NCBI GenBank assembly: GCA_020747015.1
Contig: JAGTJM010000017.1
Coordinates: 558,001 to 622,000 of the forward strand
Length of the DNA: 64,000 nt
Origin: Pyrenochaeta sp. MPI-SDFR-AT-0127
Taxonomy: Eukaryota > Ascomycota > Dothideomycetes > Pleosporales > Cucurbitariaceae
Direction of reading: 5' to 3'
Part shown: in pieces, positions 35,665-43,965 of the stretch
Layout of the letters: every line of letters starts with the position of its first letter
How positions within the stretch are numbered: position 1 is the first letter of the stretch
Program-made: the position numbers and the translations under genes
The notes under the pieces: model-generated
Told to the model about the DNA's origin: nothing
The model's input: the letters and a program-made list of their open reading frames with translations, nothing else
Databases searched by the model: none

Positions 35665-36360
35665 CTACCCTCCTACCCCATCACATATCTTCGTTTCCCC
35701 TCTCGTGTCGATGTTCCAAGGCATCTCTTCTCTCCTCGCTCTCCTCTCACCAAACACTATTTCTTCAACCTCTACATACACACTCCTCTGTAGCTCTTCC
35801 CTCTCCTGGTCCCCCATTCCCGCATCAGGCCAATTTACTTTGCCATGACTGAGCGCCAGGGTCACTTCGATCATGCGCATGAGCGTCTGCATTTCGATAA
35901 TGTACCTGTACACACCATCATTGGTGAAGTCATAGTCTGGATATTTTTCAAAATATTTGCTTAGCCGATCCTGCACATTGAGGACCTTGTCTGCAGCGAG
36001 AATGATAGAATTACGGCGTTTGGGCACTTTTGCTGGTTGAAGTATTCTGCGTGCCAGATCGATGAGCTCTAGTAGGTATCGCTCAAATTTTGCGAAATTC
36101 GGTTGTGCTGTGTCGTTGGATGAGGCACTGGAGGCAGAATTGGTGGAGCGCGCGCTGGCGTCGCTTGGACTTCGTGTAGACATATTTGTAGTAGTGGATT
36201 GATGGCTTGGCAGAATTTCACTATTGGTGTCTTGGGCGCTGTGAAAACTTGCAGGTATTTGCATGTGTATGTGTGTGTGTGCGTGGCTATTGGGTGATGT
36301 AGTGTGCGTTGGTGGGTTTCGGTTCGTGATCCGAGTTAGCGAGTTTCTGTGTGACGACAT
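35665..36360 (-). CDS. Hypothetical helical protein, Ser/Thr-rich N-terminus
   Basis: A single exon of 231 aa read from ATG 36360. I do not recognise a family. Residues 1-85 are low complexity, rich in Ser, Thr, His and Asn. Residues of about 90-195 look like a compact helical domain (NFAKFERYLLELIDLARRIL, then a basic PAKVPKRRNSI turn, then ADKVLNVQDRLSKYFEKYPD and a long MQTLMRMIEVTLALSHGKV helix). The tail is polar. The second ATG at 36183 (MSTRSPSDAS) is a credible alternative start that drops most of the low-complexity part. There is no signal peptide or membrane helix. The frame stays open 55 codons upstream of the ATG, so a missed first exon is possible. The helical half suggests a genuine protein; the function is unknown. 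Confidence 0.55.
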   Translation of the reverse strand: MSSHRNSLTRITNRNPPTHTTSPNSHAHTHIHMQIPASFHSAQDTNSEILPSHQSTTTNMSTRSPSDASARSTNSASSASSNDTAQPNFAKFERYLLELIDLARRILQPAKVPKRRNSIILAADKVLNVQDRLSKYFEKYPDYDFTNDGVYRYIIEMQTLMRMIEVTLALSHGKVNWPDAGMGDQEREELQRSVYVEVEEIVFGERRARREEMPWNIDTRGETKICDGVGG

Positions 36361-36764
36361 GTGAAATGGTGGGTGGGCAAAAATATATACAACAAGTGCA
36401 TATATTGGTATAATTTGGAAAATGGTGAGCAGCAAAAAGCAATCGATAAAATCCAAAAGTTCAATAAAACAAAGCTTAACGAAGGGAATCGTACCACGGA
36501 ATATCAAACCGCTCTTTGGTATCACGAAAGCACAACAATTCTAGCAACCAAGGACCACGAAACCCACAACACACTTGTCGACTACATAGAAAACAACTCA
36601 ATCAGCTCCAGAAAGGTCCAAAATCGTCCATCTGATTCAACACACGTTGCCGTGCTGCTGCATCGGGTCCATCGCGGGGAACACTGTGGGTAGGTCAGCA
36701 GCCACACTCGCTTCCATGATTAGTTTAATGTGATTCGAACCAGTGACTTGGAATGAATAAGGTT
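36361..36764. other. Intergenic spacer
   Basis: AT-rich region between two minus-strand genes; it should carry the promoter of the hypothetical gene. No other feature was seen. Confidence 0.45.
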
Positions 36765-37337
36765 CTATTTGGTTGGTAAATTACAAGTGGAATGCCACAA
36801 CAGCGGCATCACTGGGTTTTGAAAGATACGACAAGGGGACGAGGGCTGGGGCGTTGAGGGACTCTGTACGTACTTGACCTCACGCAACTGCCCAGTCGCA
36901 ACGTCCAGCACGTAGCCAATGGTCGGAATCTCATTTCTGACGTAAGGAGAATTTCTGACAGTCTGAATATCGGAACGGATGTTGGCTTCGACGTCGCCCG
37001 GTGACCAAGCACAGGCTGGATTAGTGGTTAGTTTGCTGTCAAAGCAGGTAGAGAGAAACAAGAGTAGGCGTACTACTATGTTGTACGACAACAATCATGC
37101 CGATTTTATTTGATTGATCGATGTGGTAGATGTTATTTATAGCACCCTCTGTGCGTGCACCAGCTGTCTTGATGACTTGTGTAGTATTCCCTGTGAGATT
37201 GAAGTAACGTGCTGGGTCAACCCGAGGGTCAGACTCGCTACAGGAAACTACCCATGATCAATGATATGCTTCGAGAAGACGACGATGAGGGGCGAGGGTG
37301 ACTTACTGACAACAAGGGTGCCTGAAGTGGTCGACAT
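36765..37337 (-). CDS. Short beta-carbonic-anhydrase-like protein
   Basis: Exons on the minus strand are 37307-37337, 37077-37247 and 36765-37015 (150 aa if the last frame is read to its stop). A further intron at 36812-36869 would instead end the protein after LREVKY, at 116 aa, closer to the usual family end; the choice is open. The layout matches beta carbonic anhydrases: LVVISCSESDPRVDPARYF (Cys-Asp-Arg zinc/catalytic region), KTAGARTEGAINNIYHIDQ, MIVVVQHTCAW (His-Cys ligands) and RNSPYVRNEIPTIGYVLDV near the end. Both ligand motifs have altered spacing (CxxxDPR for CxDSR, HxC for HxxC), so catalysis is uncertain. It belongs to the short fungal subset that lacks the usual N-terminal arm. 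No targeting signal is visible. Confidence 0.75.
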
Positions 37338-37469
37338 GGCTATGTGCAATTGATACAATCACTATGCTTGAGTATTTGAGTAAGTGCAACCACAGAGGTA
37401 ATGAAAGATGTTTAGTGATACTATGCTGCGGACCCTGGTCCTCTTTAAGCCTGTCGTAGTACCTCATCC

Positions 37470-37476
37470 TTATATA
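37470..37476 (-). promoter_or_regulatory. TATA box of the carbonic-anhydrase-like gene
   Basis: TATATAA on the minus strand, about 135 bases upstream of the ATG at 37337. Confidence 0.4.
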
Positions 37477-39761
37477 GTAAGTGCCATGGCTGAAGAGTAG
37501 CGAGCGGACTACTACTCAGCGACGCCTTGTCTCGATACCCGAAAACTTGTAACGATGACTTCAGAGACCCTTGTCTTAGATTACCTGCGCAACAGTATAT
37601 TTTTCACTTATTTTTTCGTCCGCCTGGAGCTCTCGATCATTCCTTCTCGGCCAACTTCGGAGGTTGTGATGACTTATCTAGTGTAGCTTGAATTCGCTCA
37701 CCTTGATCGAATGGGTACTTCTGACTGATCGTCAAGAACAAAAACGTGAGTGTAGCTGGAACAACGAAGGCCGCATGATATCTGCAAGACATGGGGCATA
37801 TACTTGTTTACTGAAAGGCGGCATGCAAGCATTATCGCAGCGCATTATCTTGCTCCTCCCTTTAGCCTATGAGTACCGCTAATGTGCGGCCGATGCAGAT
37901 ATCCAGGGCGAGTGTGGAACTAGAAAGCTTAATGTGAAGCGATTGTGGGAGCAACAGCAAGGACGGCCGGCCTAAAAACAGTGCATTCTGGGGTCGGAGG
38001 CTGATCAAAGGTGAAAGTGTTGGGGAAATTAGTGATTCTGATTGGCTGGCGTACTCAGTGCGTATGGTCGGCCATTCGGCTTGCACTCGGGCATCGACAT
38101 CGCGCATACCCATGGAAAGCCACGATCCTGCAGCCACGAAAGCGACAGTAGCGCTGCAAGCTTGCATTTTGGGGTTACGCATGCCTTGTTTGGAGTCCCT
38201 TGTCAATGTTTGTGCTCATTCAGATCGGAATACATCTGTGCTCATCATGGAAGAGGGGACTAAGCCGGTCTGTCTCTGAAGTCATCCGATTCCGGTATGA
38301 ATAATGAGCCATAAAAATAGGAAGGGTAGCCAAAATCTCCGCGGCTATTGTTAGGATTTCTCGTACGAAAATCAACTCCTCGTATGCTCCGAAGGTCTGC
38401 AATTGCTTTGGACGGCACCGGTGCAGCCACCAAAGCACGACATGTTGGCAAAAAAGCGCCCTAACAGTGATAACAGGGTTTTGGCACTTTGGATGATTGT
38501 CACGTAGCAGCAGCTTCTGGGTTTGATTATATCATGTATGAGTAAACCAGAAATGACACCCGCGGTGTCGGCATCGTCAATGAAGGCGGCCGATCGCTTG
38601 GTGAGGGTGCCGCCAATATGGCTGCTGAAGTGTAACATGATCGCGATCAAGAAAGCCCTTCATGCAGACAATTTTGTTTCCTTTGTTCTGCTGATTCTCC
38701 GAGGCTCGCAATTACTAAACCGCGATGTGCTCCGCTTCCACGCGATTGCCATGCATGCCGACGGCAGACTGCACATCATCTGCAAGCCGTCCTATGTCGT
38801 CATGCCGCTCGTGCAGCTCCCCACCAAGAGCAGCCATGTTGTCCTGGAAGGGAAAAGCGCGATGCAAGTCAACCAAAAGATTGCAATGTAAGCTGACATG
38901 CCGCTGAATAACTCGCCGTGAGAAGTCCCAACACCACACGCCATAGGGTCTTGGGCGCGATGTTCGCCACGTCGGCGGACATGCTTCGGCACCCTCGGGG
39001 CCGATACATATGCTAACCGATGCTCGCCAGGCCGTCTCGATCTTCAGCTGAGCTAAGTTATCCGATTGGGCGGAGGCCAATGGGCTTTGGAGGCTGCTAT
39101 CGGCAGTCAAATCCTTCAACCGGCATGAATACGATGAGCACATGGAGTTCGGCATCGTCATGAAAGTCGAAGCTGAGGACGGCGAGGTGTAGATTAGTAC
39201 AGCAGCATGCCGAAGAAGCAAGGTTGAAGAGCAACACACTTAGATGGGCAACCACAACCAGAACTGGGTCATCGCTGTTGGCTTGCAGCATGCAATCTAG
39301 CGCTCGAGCACGGCTAATAGGATACCCTTGTCAGTCGACGGGCGTTATATTCACTCGATTGCGTACATCTACCAGCTGGCTTATACATTGGAAATGTGAT
39401 ATTTGATGAGCTTGCTAGCACATCTCGTGAATGTAGATCTTGGCGTCTCTGCATCCACAATCTACTCCAAGACGGCCTTGCCGTCAATTCATGACATAAG
39501 TTATCATCAGTTTACGATAACCACAACGCGGAACTTAGCATAGACGAGCAGCAAACCGAAATTTGGAAAAAGTGAGTAGGGCTAGGTGAGCTGCAGTTGA
39601 AATAACTGATAATCACAATGGCGTTGGTAATCGGAAAAAGAATTCTTCTCTGTATTTCCTATCATTTGCCTTGATGAGTATACGCTCTCGCACGTAGGAG
39701 TGGCCGAATGAAGTGCTCGCTGCCAGGAATATGATGTCAATAATCTTCCTTTTGCTGGTCA

Positions 39762-39797
39762 TTCACGACCTTCGGCCATCGTAACGAAGGTCGTGAA
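39762..39797. repeat. Perfect 13-bp inverted repeat (hairpin)
   Basis: TTCACGACCTTCG at 39762-39774 and its exact reverse complement CGAAGGTCGTGAA at 39785-39797 flank a 10-nt loop. It lies about 250 bases beyond the stop codon of the minus-strand membrane protein gene, in its 3' region. A transcript could fold it into a stable stem. It could also be the remnant of a small inverted-repeat element. Confidence 0.75.
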
Positions 39798-40048
39798 GCA
39801 ATCATGAGAAGTGGTAGCTCGTTCTTGTGCGCCTCCATTGAAGGAGAAACAGTGCTCTCTGCACCTGAGAAACCTTCCAAGTGACAGCGGTCTGCGAACC
39901 TCTTGCAACGACCATGTCAAGCTTATCCTTATTCGTGAATAGTGCGTTCATAAGACATGTGATAGTTTGGAGTACCGGGCATATTCATGGGGTAAGGCAA
40001 AACCAACGATGCTGAAGGTATGTGGTCTTTCGCCCGGTGGCCTTTTTC

Positions 40049-40801
40049 TCAGTCAGGCTGACGGGCGTTTCGGTATTCCGGTGGCCTTGTTCCTTCTACC
40101 CCGTCTCTTATCAAAATTCTGGGTGGCATGGTAATGCCTTGAACCTGATCTTGAGCCGTTCCGGATAACTTGTAGGTCATAGACGGATCGCTTTCGGGCT
40201 GGTACGGGGGCGGAGCTTCTCCACGCTCATCGAGGCCCTCTTCACGCCGAACTAAAGACATATGGTGATTCCGGCCATATCTGCCGTGCATAAAGCGTCG
40301 CGTGCTTGTCCACCCTTCTAGATCCCTTGCGAGAGCATTTTGTCCGCTCATTCGTGTGAGCTCCTTCCGCCGCTTTTTCTGTTGATGGAGCCACCATAGC
40401 AGTGCCGCTATAAGCACAGCAAAGAGTGCAAGAAATAGAAAGTAGTAATTGAATATCGTCTCGTTGTGCGAGTGGTCATCATGCGGAGGAGTTGCGGTGG
40501 GGAACAATGCTGGAGGTGGTTGTGCAGTGACCTGGCTGCTCAGCGACGAGGTACTATCAAAGGATGACGAGGACACCGAACGGGTGCTCAAGGAGCTCGT
40601 AGAACCAGAAGAAGAGGTTGGAGATATTGTAATCACTACAGATGTGATCATTGTAGGCGACAGTGTAGAACTTAGCAAAGTATGATAGGATGTATCTTGC
40701 GCAAAGGCCGAGGATTTCAGGAAGGCAAGGTGTAACAATAGAATTGATGGGAAGATGTTGCAGACTTTCCAGGAAGTATTTGGACCATTCTTCGTCTCCA
40801 T
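40049..40801 (-). CDS. Single-pass membrane protein with two PPxY motifs
   Basis: A single exon of 250 aa from ATG 40801. The frame is open further upstream, but the METKNGPNTSWKVCNIF start puts a signal sequence (SILLLHLAFLKSSAFAQD) at the N-terminus. A Ser/Thr-rich extracellular stretch follows (about residues 35-110), then one transmembrane helix (YYFLFLALFAVLIAALLWW) and a basic stop-transfer QQKKRRKE. The cytoplasmic tail carries APPPYQPE and TRPPEYRN, two PPxY motifs of the kind bound by WW domains of Rsp5-type ubiquitin ligases. The layout recalls cell-surface sensors or Rsp5 adaptors, but no WSC or Mid2 domain is evident. The function is therefore inferred. It is divergent from TFB5, 391 bp away. 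Confidence 0.7.
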   Translation of the reverse strand: METKNGPNTSWKVCNIFPSILLLHLAFLKSSAFAQDTSYHTLLSSTLSPTMITSVVITISPTSSSGSTSSLSTRSVSSSSFDSTSSLSSQVTAQPPPALFPTATPPHDDHSHNETIFNYYFLFLALFAVLIAALLWWLHQQKKRRKELTRMSGQNALARDLEGWTSTRRFMHGRYGRNHHMSLVRREEGLDERGEAPPPYQPESDPSMTYKLSGTAQDQVQGITMPPRILIRDGVEGTRPPEYRNARQPD

Positions 40802-41192
40802 AAGCACCTGCAACGTGGTGATACTGGCGAACGGTAATATGAGTATCGGTGAGTGCGGGTTCGGAATGCCACGGGAGCGTGAACTGGAAGCAGTAATGCT
40901 GGGGCAGTATCTTAGCCCACGCTGCTGGAAAGGAGACTGAAGATCAAGAGACTCGGTGGCCTCCACAGAGATACTGAAGCCATGAGAGGGGGGTTTGGTG
41001 GGTGCTCGAAGATGACATGCTTCGGAGGTCTCGGAAGGGTGGCGCATCGAGGTTGCCAAGAATCTTATCGATTGCGCAACCGCCCTGATCGCCGTTTCTT
41101 CGGGAACACCTTGATGGACAAACGACCTCATCATCACGACCCACACACCTCATCCCCTCTTCTCCTGCTCTCCTGCCCTCCTTCTCTCCATC
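40802..41192. other. Divergent promoter between membrane protein and TFB5
   Basis: 391 bases without a gene. Pyrimidine-rich (CTCTCCTGC-type) sequence lies directly before the TFB5 start. Confidence 0.5.
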
Positions 41193-41513
41193 ATGGTCAA
41201 AGCAAGCCGCGGTACTTTCTACGCTCCTTCTGTCCGTCTTCTCGTCGTTAGCTGACATAGCGCAGGCACGCTCGTGAAGTGTGATGCATCAATCAAAGCC
41301 ATGCTCGTCGACATTGACAGCAAGAACAATAACGAATTTATCATCGAAGAGCTAGATGAGGAGCATTTGCTCGTTAAGGAAACGAAGATCAACGAACTCA
41401 AATCGCGTCTGAACCAGGTGAGCATTGCAAGCCAGCGGATCGTGGTTGAGGTTAACATGTCGCAGATGATGAGGGAGCGACTCAAGGAGCCAGAGAGCTC
41501 AGATACAGAATAG
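41193..41513 (+). CDS. TFB5: TFIIH subunit TFB5 (GTF2H5/TTDA)
   Basis: The smallest subunit of the core transcription and repair factor TFIIH, which stabilises the p52/Tfb2 subunit. Exons are 41193-41211, 41266-41417 and 41466-41513, giving 72 aa, the same size as the yeast protein. The first exon encodes MVKASR, and the second continues GTLVKCDASIKAMLVDID and the conserved FIIEELDEEHLLVKE strand-helix. The 48-nt second intron (GTGAGC..CAG) has no stop and is a multiple of three. Read through, it would add 16 residues that do not fit the helix ending in NELKSRLNQMMRERLKEPE. Removing it restores the normal C-terminus. The first intron has a GCTGAC branch site. A housekeeping gene, divergent from the PPxY membrane protein. 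Confidence 0.92.
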
Positions 41514-41608
41514 TCTCGTCTGATAACTGTACTCTATCTATCTCGCTCCCGATCCCCCATCCGTTCGGCTCGAATTTCGAACTCGACTTCCTTCCTTATA
41601 CACTTCAT

Positions 41609-42167
41609 CTACGTCATGCTTTGTTTCTGGTCGGCTCCATCCTGGGTACCCACCCACTTCGGTCTGTTCGCAGTAAACAGTTCGACATTCACCTTGTAGT
41701 TATCCAAGATACTGGTGTCATCCAAGGTGCCAGCCTGTTTGATTAGCATATGATGCAATCTTGAGAGGAACCGACGGAGCCATACTTTGATAATTTTCTT
41801 GCCAGGGAAGGTGGTCCCCTCGCGCCACATGGTAGAGCCGCAGTCTCCGCTACACTATGTCAGGAGGGCCTTGATCTCTGCACCGAACCACATACCAGAA
41901 CTGGGAAATGATCTCATTGCCACCATCCGCCGTCTTCTTGTGCTGCTTTGGAGTTCCTTTGGTGACCTTGAAGCCTTCATCAGAGAAGATGGAGTTGCTG
42001 GAGTACGTGCTGCCACTAATCTTTCGGCAGTCGTAGCAGTGGCACAGGATCTTCGTTCCACGTTAGAAGTTGTAGTCGATCGTTCGAAGCTGGTCACATA
42101 CACTGGCCTGGCTGTCTCCGGCTACTTCATATCGCACATTACCGCACATGCATCCACCGACAGGCAT
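41609..42167 (-). CDS. GFA/CENP-V-fold zinc protein
   Basis: Four exons on the minus strand, 42102-42167, 41896-42050, 41786-41849 and 41609-41734, give 136 aa, the usual size of this family. The zinc-binding cysteines are present: CMCG at the start (MPVGGCMCGNVRYEVAG), CHCYDC in the middle (ILCHCYDCRKISGSTYSSN), and CGDCG after a splice (SQFCGDCGSTMWREG). The name comes from glutathione-dependent formaldehyde-activating enzyme, but many fungal members act on unknown substrates. The third intron (41735-41785, 51 nt) has no stop and is a multiple of three; it would add 17 residues if read through. The ending GADQKQSMT matches the family C-terminus. Tail-to-tail with TFB5, 95 bp apart. Confidence 0.88.
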
Positions 42168-43001
42168 TTTGTAGGTTTGAGATGAAGGCCGAGGAAGGGT
42201 TCTAGGTTTAAACGCGAAGAGTGCAGATAAAGTGGTTGAACTGGGTGAAGATCTTGTCTTCCTAGGCCTGATGCTTTATACTTCGATATCTACCCCGCTG
42301 TTTTGATCGCCAAAGCAATGACGGCCGTGCTATTCCAATTACCCCACCGCCCACCTAGCGCATCGGTGGGCTTCCGAACATTATTGCCACGTTTACTGCG
42401 TGTGAGTGGACGGACAGACGGCACAATATCCTTGTGCGGCAACTTCAGTCACCGAGGAGAATGTACCCACGGTTACTAGTACCGCCGGAGTAAGCCTTGC
42501 GGCTATAGTGACAGTTGTGTTGGCAGTCCAGTCGAAGGCGCCAAGGCTCGATTCCAAATCTCTTTGCACACAGACACAGTCAGATGTACTGCAAGCTCCA
42601 TCGCCAGCTCCGAAACGTAAAGGCAGCACGCAGTAACTTGAGACGGTTCCGAGCCGGGAGCGGCGCGATAGAGTTTGGCATGGGTGTATGCGTGGCCTTT
42701 TCATGGGAGAGCCCTGAGAGAAGGCAGACAATTATAGAAGCGGTATGACGTAAGTGGGGCTGCGGTTGCGGAGCGGGAGAAAGCAGATTGGGTTACTGTA
42801 GATCGCACGTGCACTCGAGACAATCTCGTGTTGGCGTTCAAGCTGGCTTTTATTCACATATTCTTGACTTTCCATATGCCTCATCACTGCATTCGTGCCC
42901 GATACGTGTAGCCATGGACATGACGTCTTGCGATCGCTATTTGCCTTATTGAGCTCGAGCGTTTTTCCAAAGCACCGCAAACACCGTCCACCTGTCCAAC
43001 T
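42168..43001. other. Intergenic, divergent promoters
   Basis: Lies between the starts of the GFA-fold gene (minus) and the small Cys-rich gene (plus). Open frames here have no family features. Confidence 0.45.
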
Positions 43002-43589
43002 ATGGCGAACAGCGCGCCCAATGTCTGGACGCAAATGAGTTATGTTCCTCCGCGCGGTCAGTGCAATCACAAGGCGTCTATCATCGCACCCAAATGCCCC
43101 TGTCTGCGCTTCATGCTCCACCCGCTCAAGGTAGGCTTCTGTTGCGCACCTGCGTTCCTGTCATCCGGTTACTATTTGCATGATGCTGGGTCGTTATATC
43201 CTGCTAACATACCGCCACAGTCTTCATCCTCATACGAGTGCGATGGCTGTAGTCACCACGCGTCTTTTCACAGTATGGAGAATAAGGCTGAAGACGAAAT
43301 CCGCAAGCGCTGGGAGCTGGAAGCCAAAGAGAAAGCCGAGCAAGCAGAAGAGGCGCGGCAGCGGCCGAAGAAGCGTGTACGAGCCATCGAATATCACACC
43401 CTGGAGGGGAAAACACTTGAGCATAGCGAAGTAGAAGCAGTCTTGGGCAGTGCAGCAGGCAATAGTGGAAGCACGGCCAAGACTCGTGTTTCTGCGGGCA
43501 AGAAGACAGGCAGAGCCGCAAGCAGTAGGGCAAAGAGCAAGACTATGGAGATTGTAGAAGACGATGACAGTGTTGTGGAGCTCGACTGA
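43002..43589 (+). CDS. Small Cys/His-rich hypothetical protein
   Basis: Exons 43002-43130 and 43221-43589 encode 165 aa. The 90-nt intron has a GCTAAC branch site, GTAGGC donor and CAG acceptor. It has no stop and is a multiple of three, so naive translation would insert 30 residues. After splicing, the N-terminal half reads CNHKASIIAPKCPCLRF, then CDGCSHHASFH, a set of Cys and His that could hold one or two metal ions. A charged helical segment (about residues 60-90: KAEDEIRKRWELEAKEKAEQ) follows, and a basic Ser-rich tail ends in an acidic VEDDDSVVELD. I do not recognise the family. A nuclear role is a guess from the basic tail. Homologues with the same Cys pattern appear familiar in dothideomycetes, but I cannot name one. 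Confidence 0.65.
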   Translation: MANSAPNVWTQMSYVPPRGQCNHKASIIAPKCPCLRFMLHPLKVGFCCAPAFLSSGYYLHDAGSLYPANIPPQSSSSYECDGCSHHASFHSMENKAEDEIRKRWELEAKEKAEQAEEARQRPKKRVRAIEYHTLEGKTLEHSEVEAVLGSAAGNSGSTAKTRVSAGKKTGRAASSRAKSKTMEIVEDDDSVVELD

Positions 43590-43965
43590 GCATGCGTGAG
43601 CTGCAAGGCGGGATGTATGGGTTCTGGCGTTCGTGGATTTAGACTATTTTATTGCTCTATGATACCCCTGGGAGGTTCTCTATACTGGTACAACAATTAA
43701 TTTCAACTTCTTATACCTTGGCTGACGAATCACACCCCCTCTACCACTGCCTTTCCCCAGCCTGTCTTTATAGCAATGACTGTGTGTGCACCTGGATATG
43801 CCAAGACCTGACTCGCGTGAGCTTTCACCGATGCGCCTGTCCTCGCTTCTTTCCTCACTCCAACATCTTCAGCACAACATGATAGCATGACAATCGTAGG
43901 CTTGTGCCATATATCTCCTCATCGCAGCACTAACCTACCGGGGATTCTTGTATATCTCTTTCACA
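43590..43965. other. Spacer between Cys-rich gene and Med1
   Basis: 376 bases, pyrimidine-rich near the Med1 start; the probable Med1 promoter. No gene seen. Confidence 0.5.

Larger units (their letters stand above)
37338..40048. other. 2.7-kb gene-poor region
   Basis: No gene was recognised. Open frames of 122 and 174 codons on opposite strands around 38.5-39.2 kb overlap each other and have no family features. A perfect 13-bp hairpin lies at 39762-39797 and a TATA element at 37470-37476. Confidence 0.45.

Noticed and set aside
36730..36742. GATTCGAACCAG resembling a minus-strand tRNA B box
   Set aside because: No A box or cloverleaf can be drawn in the flanking bases.
38523..39239. Overlapping open frames on both strands (122 and 174 codons)
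   Set aside because: They mirror each other, have no family features, and a tested splice of the minus-strand pieces falls out of frame.
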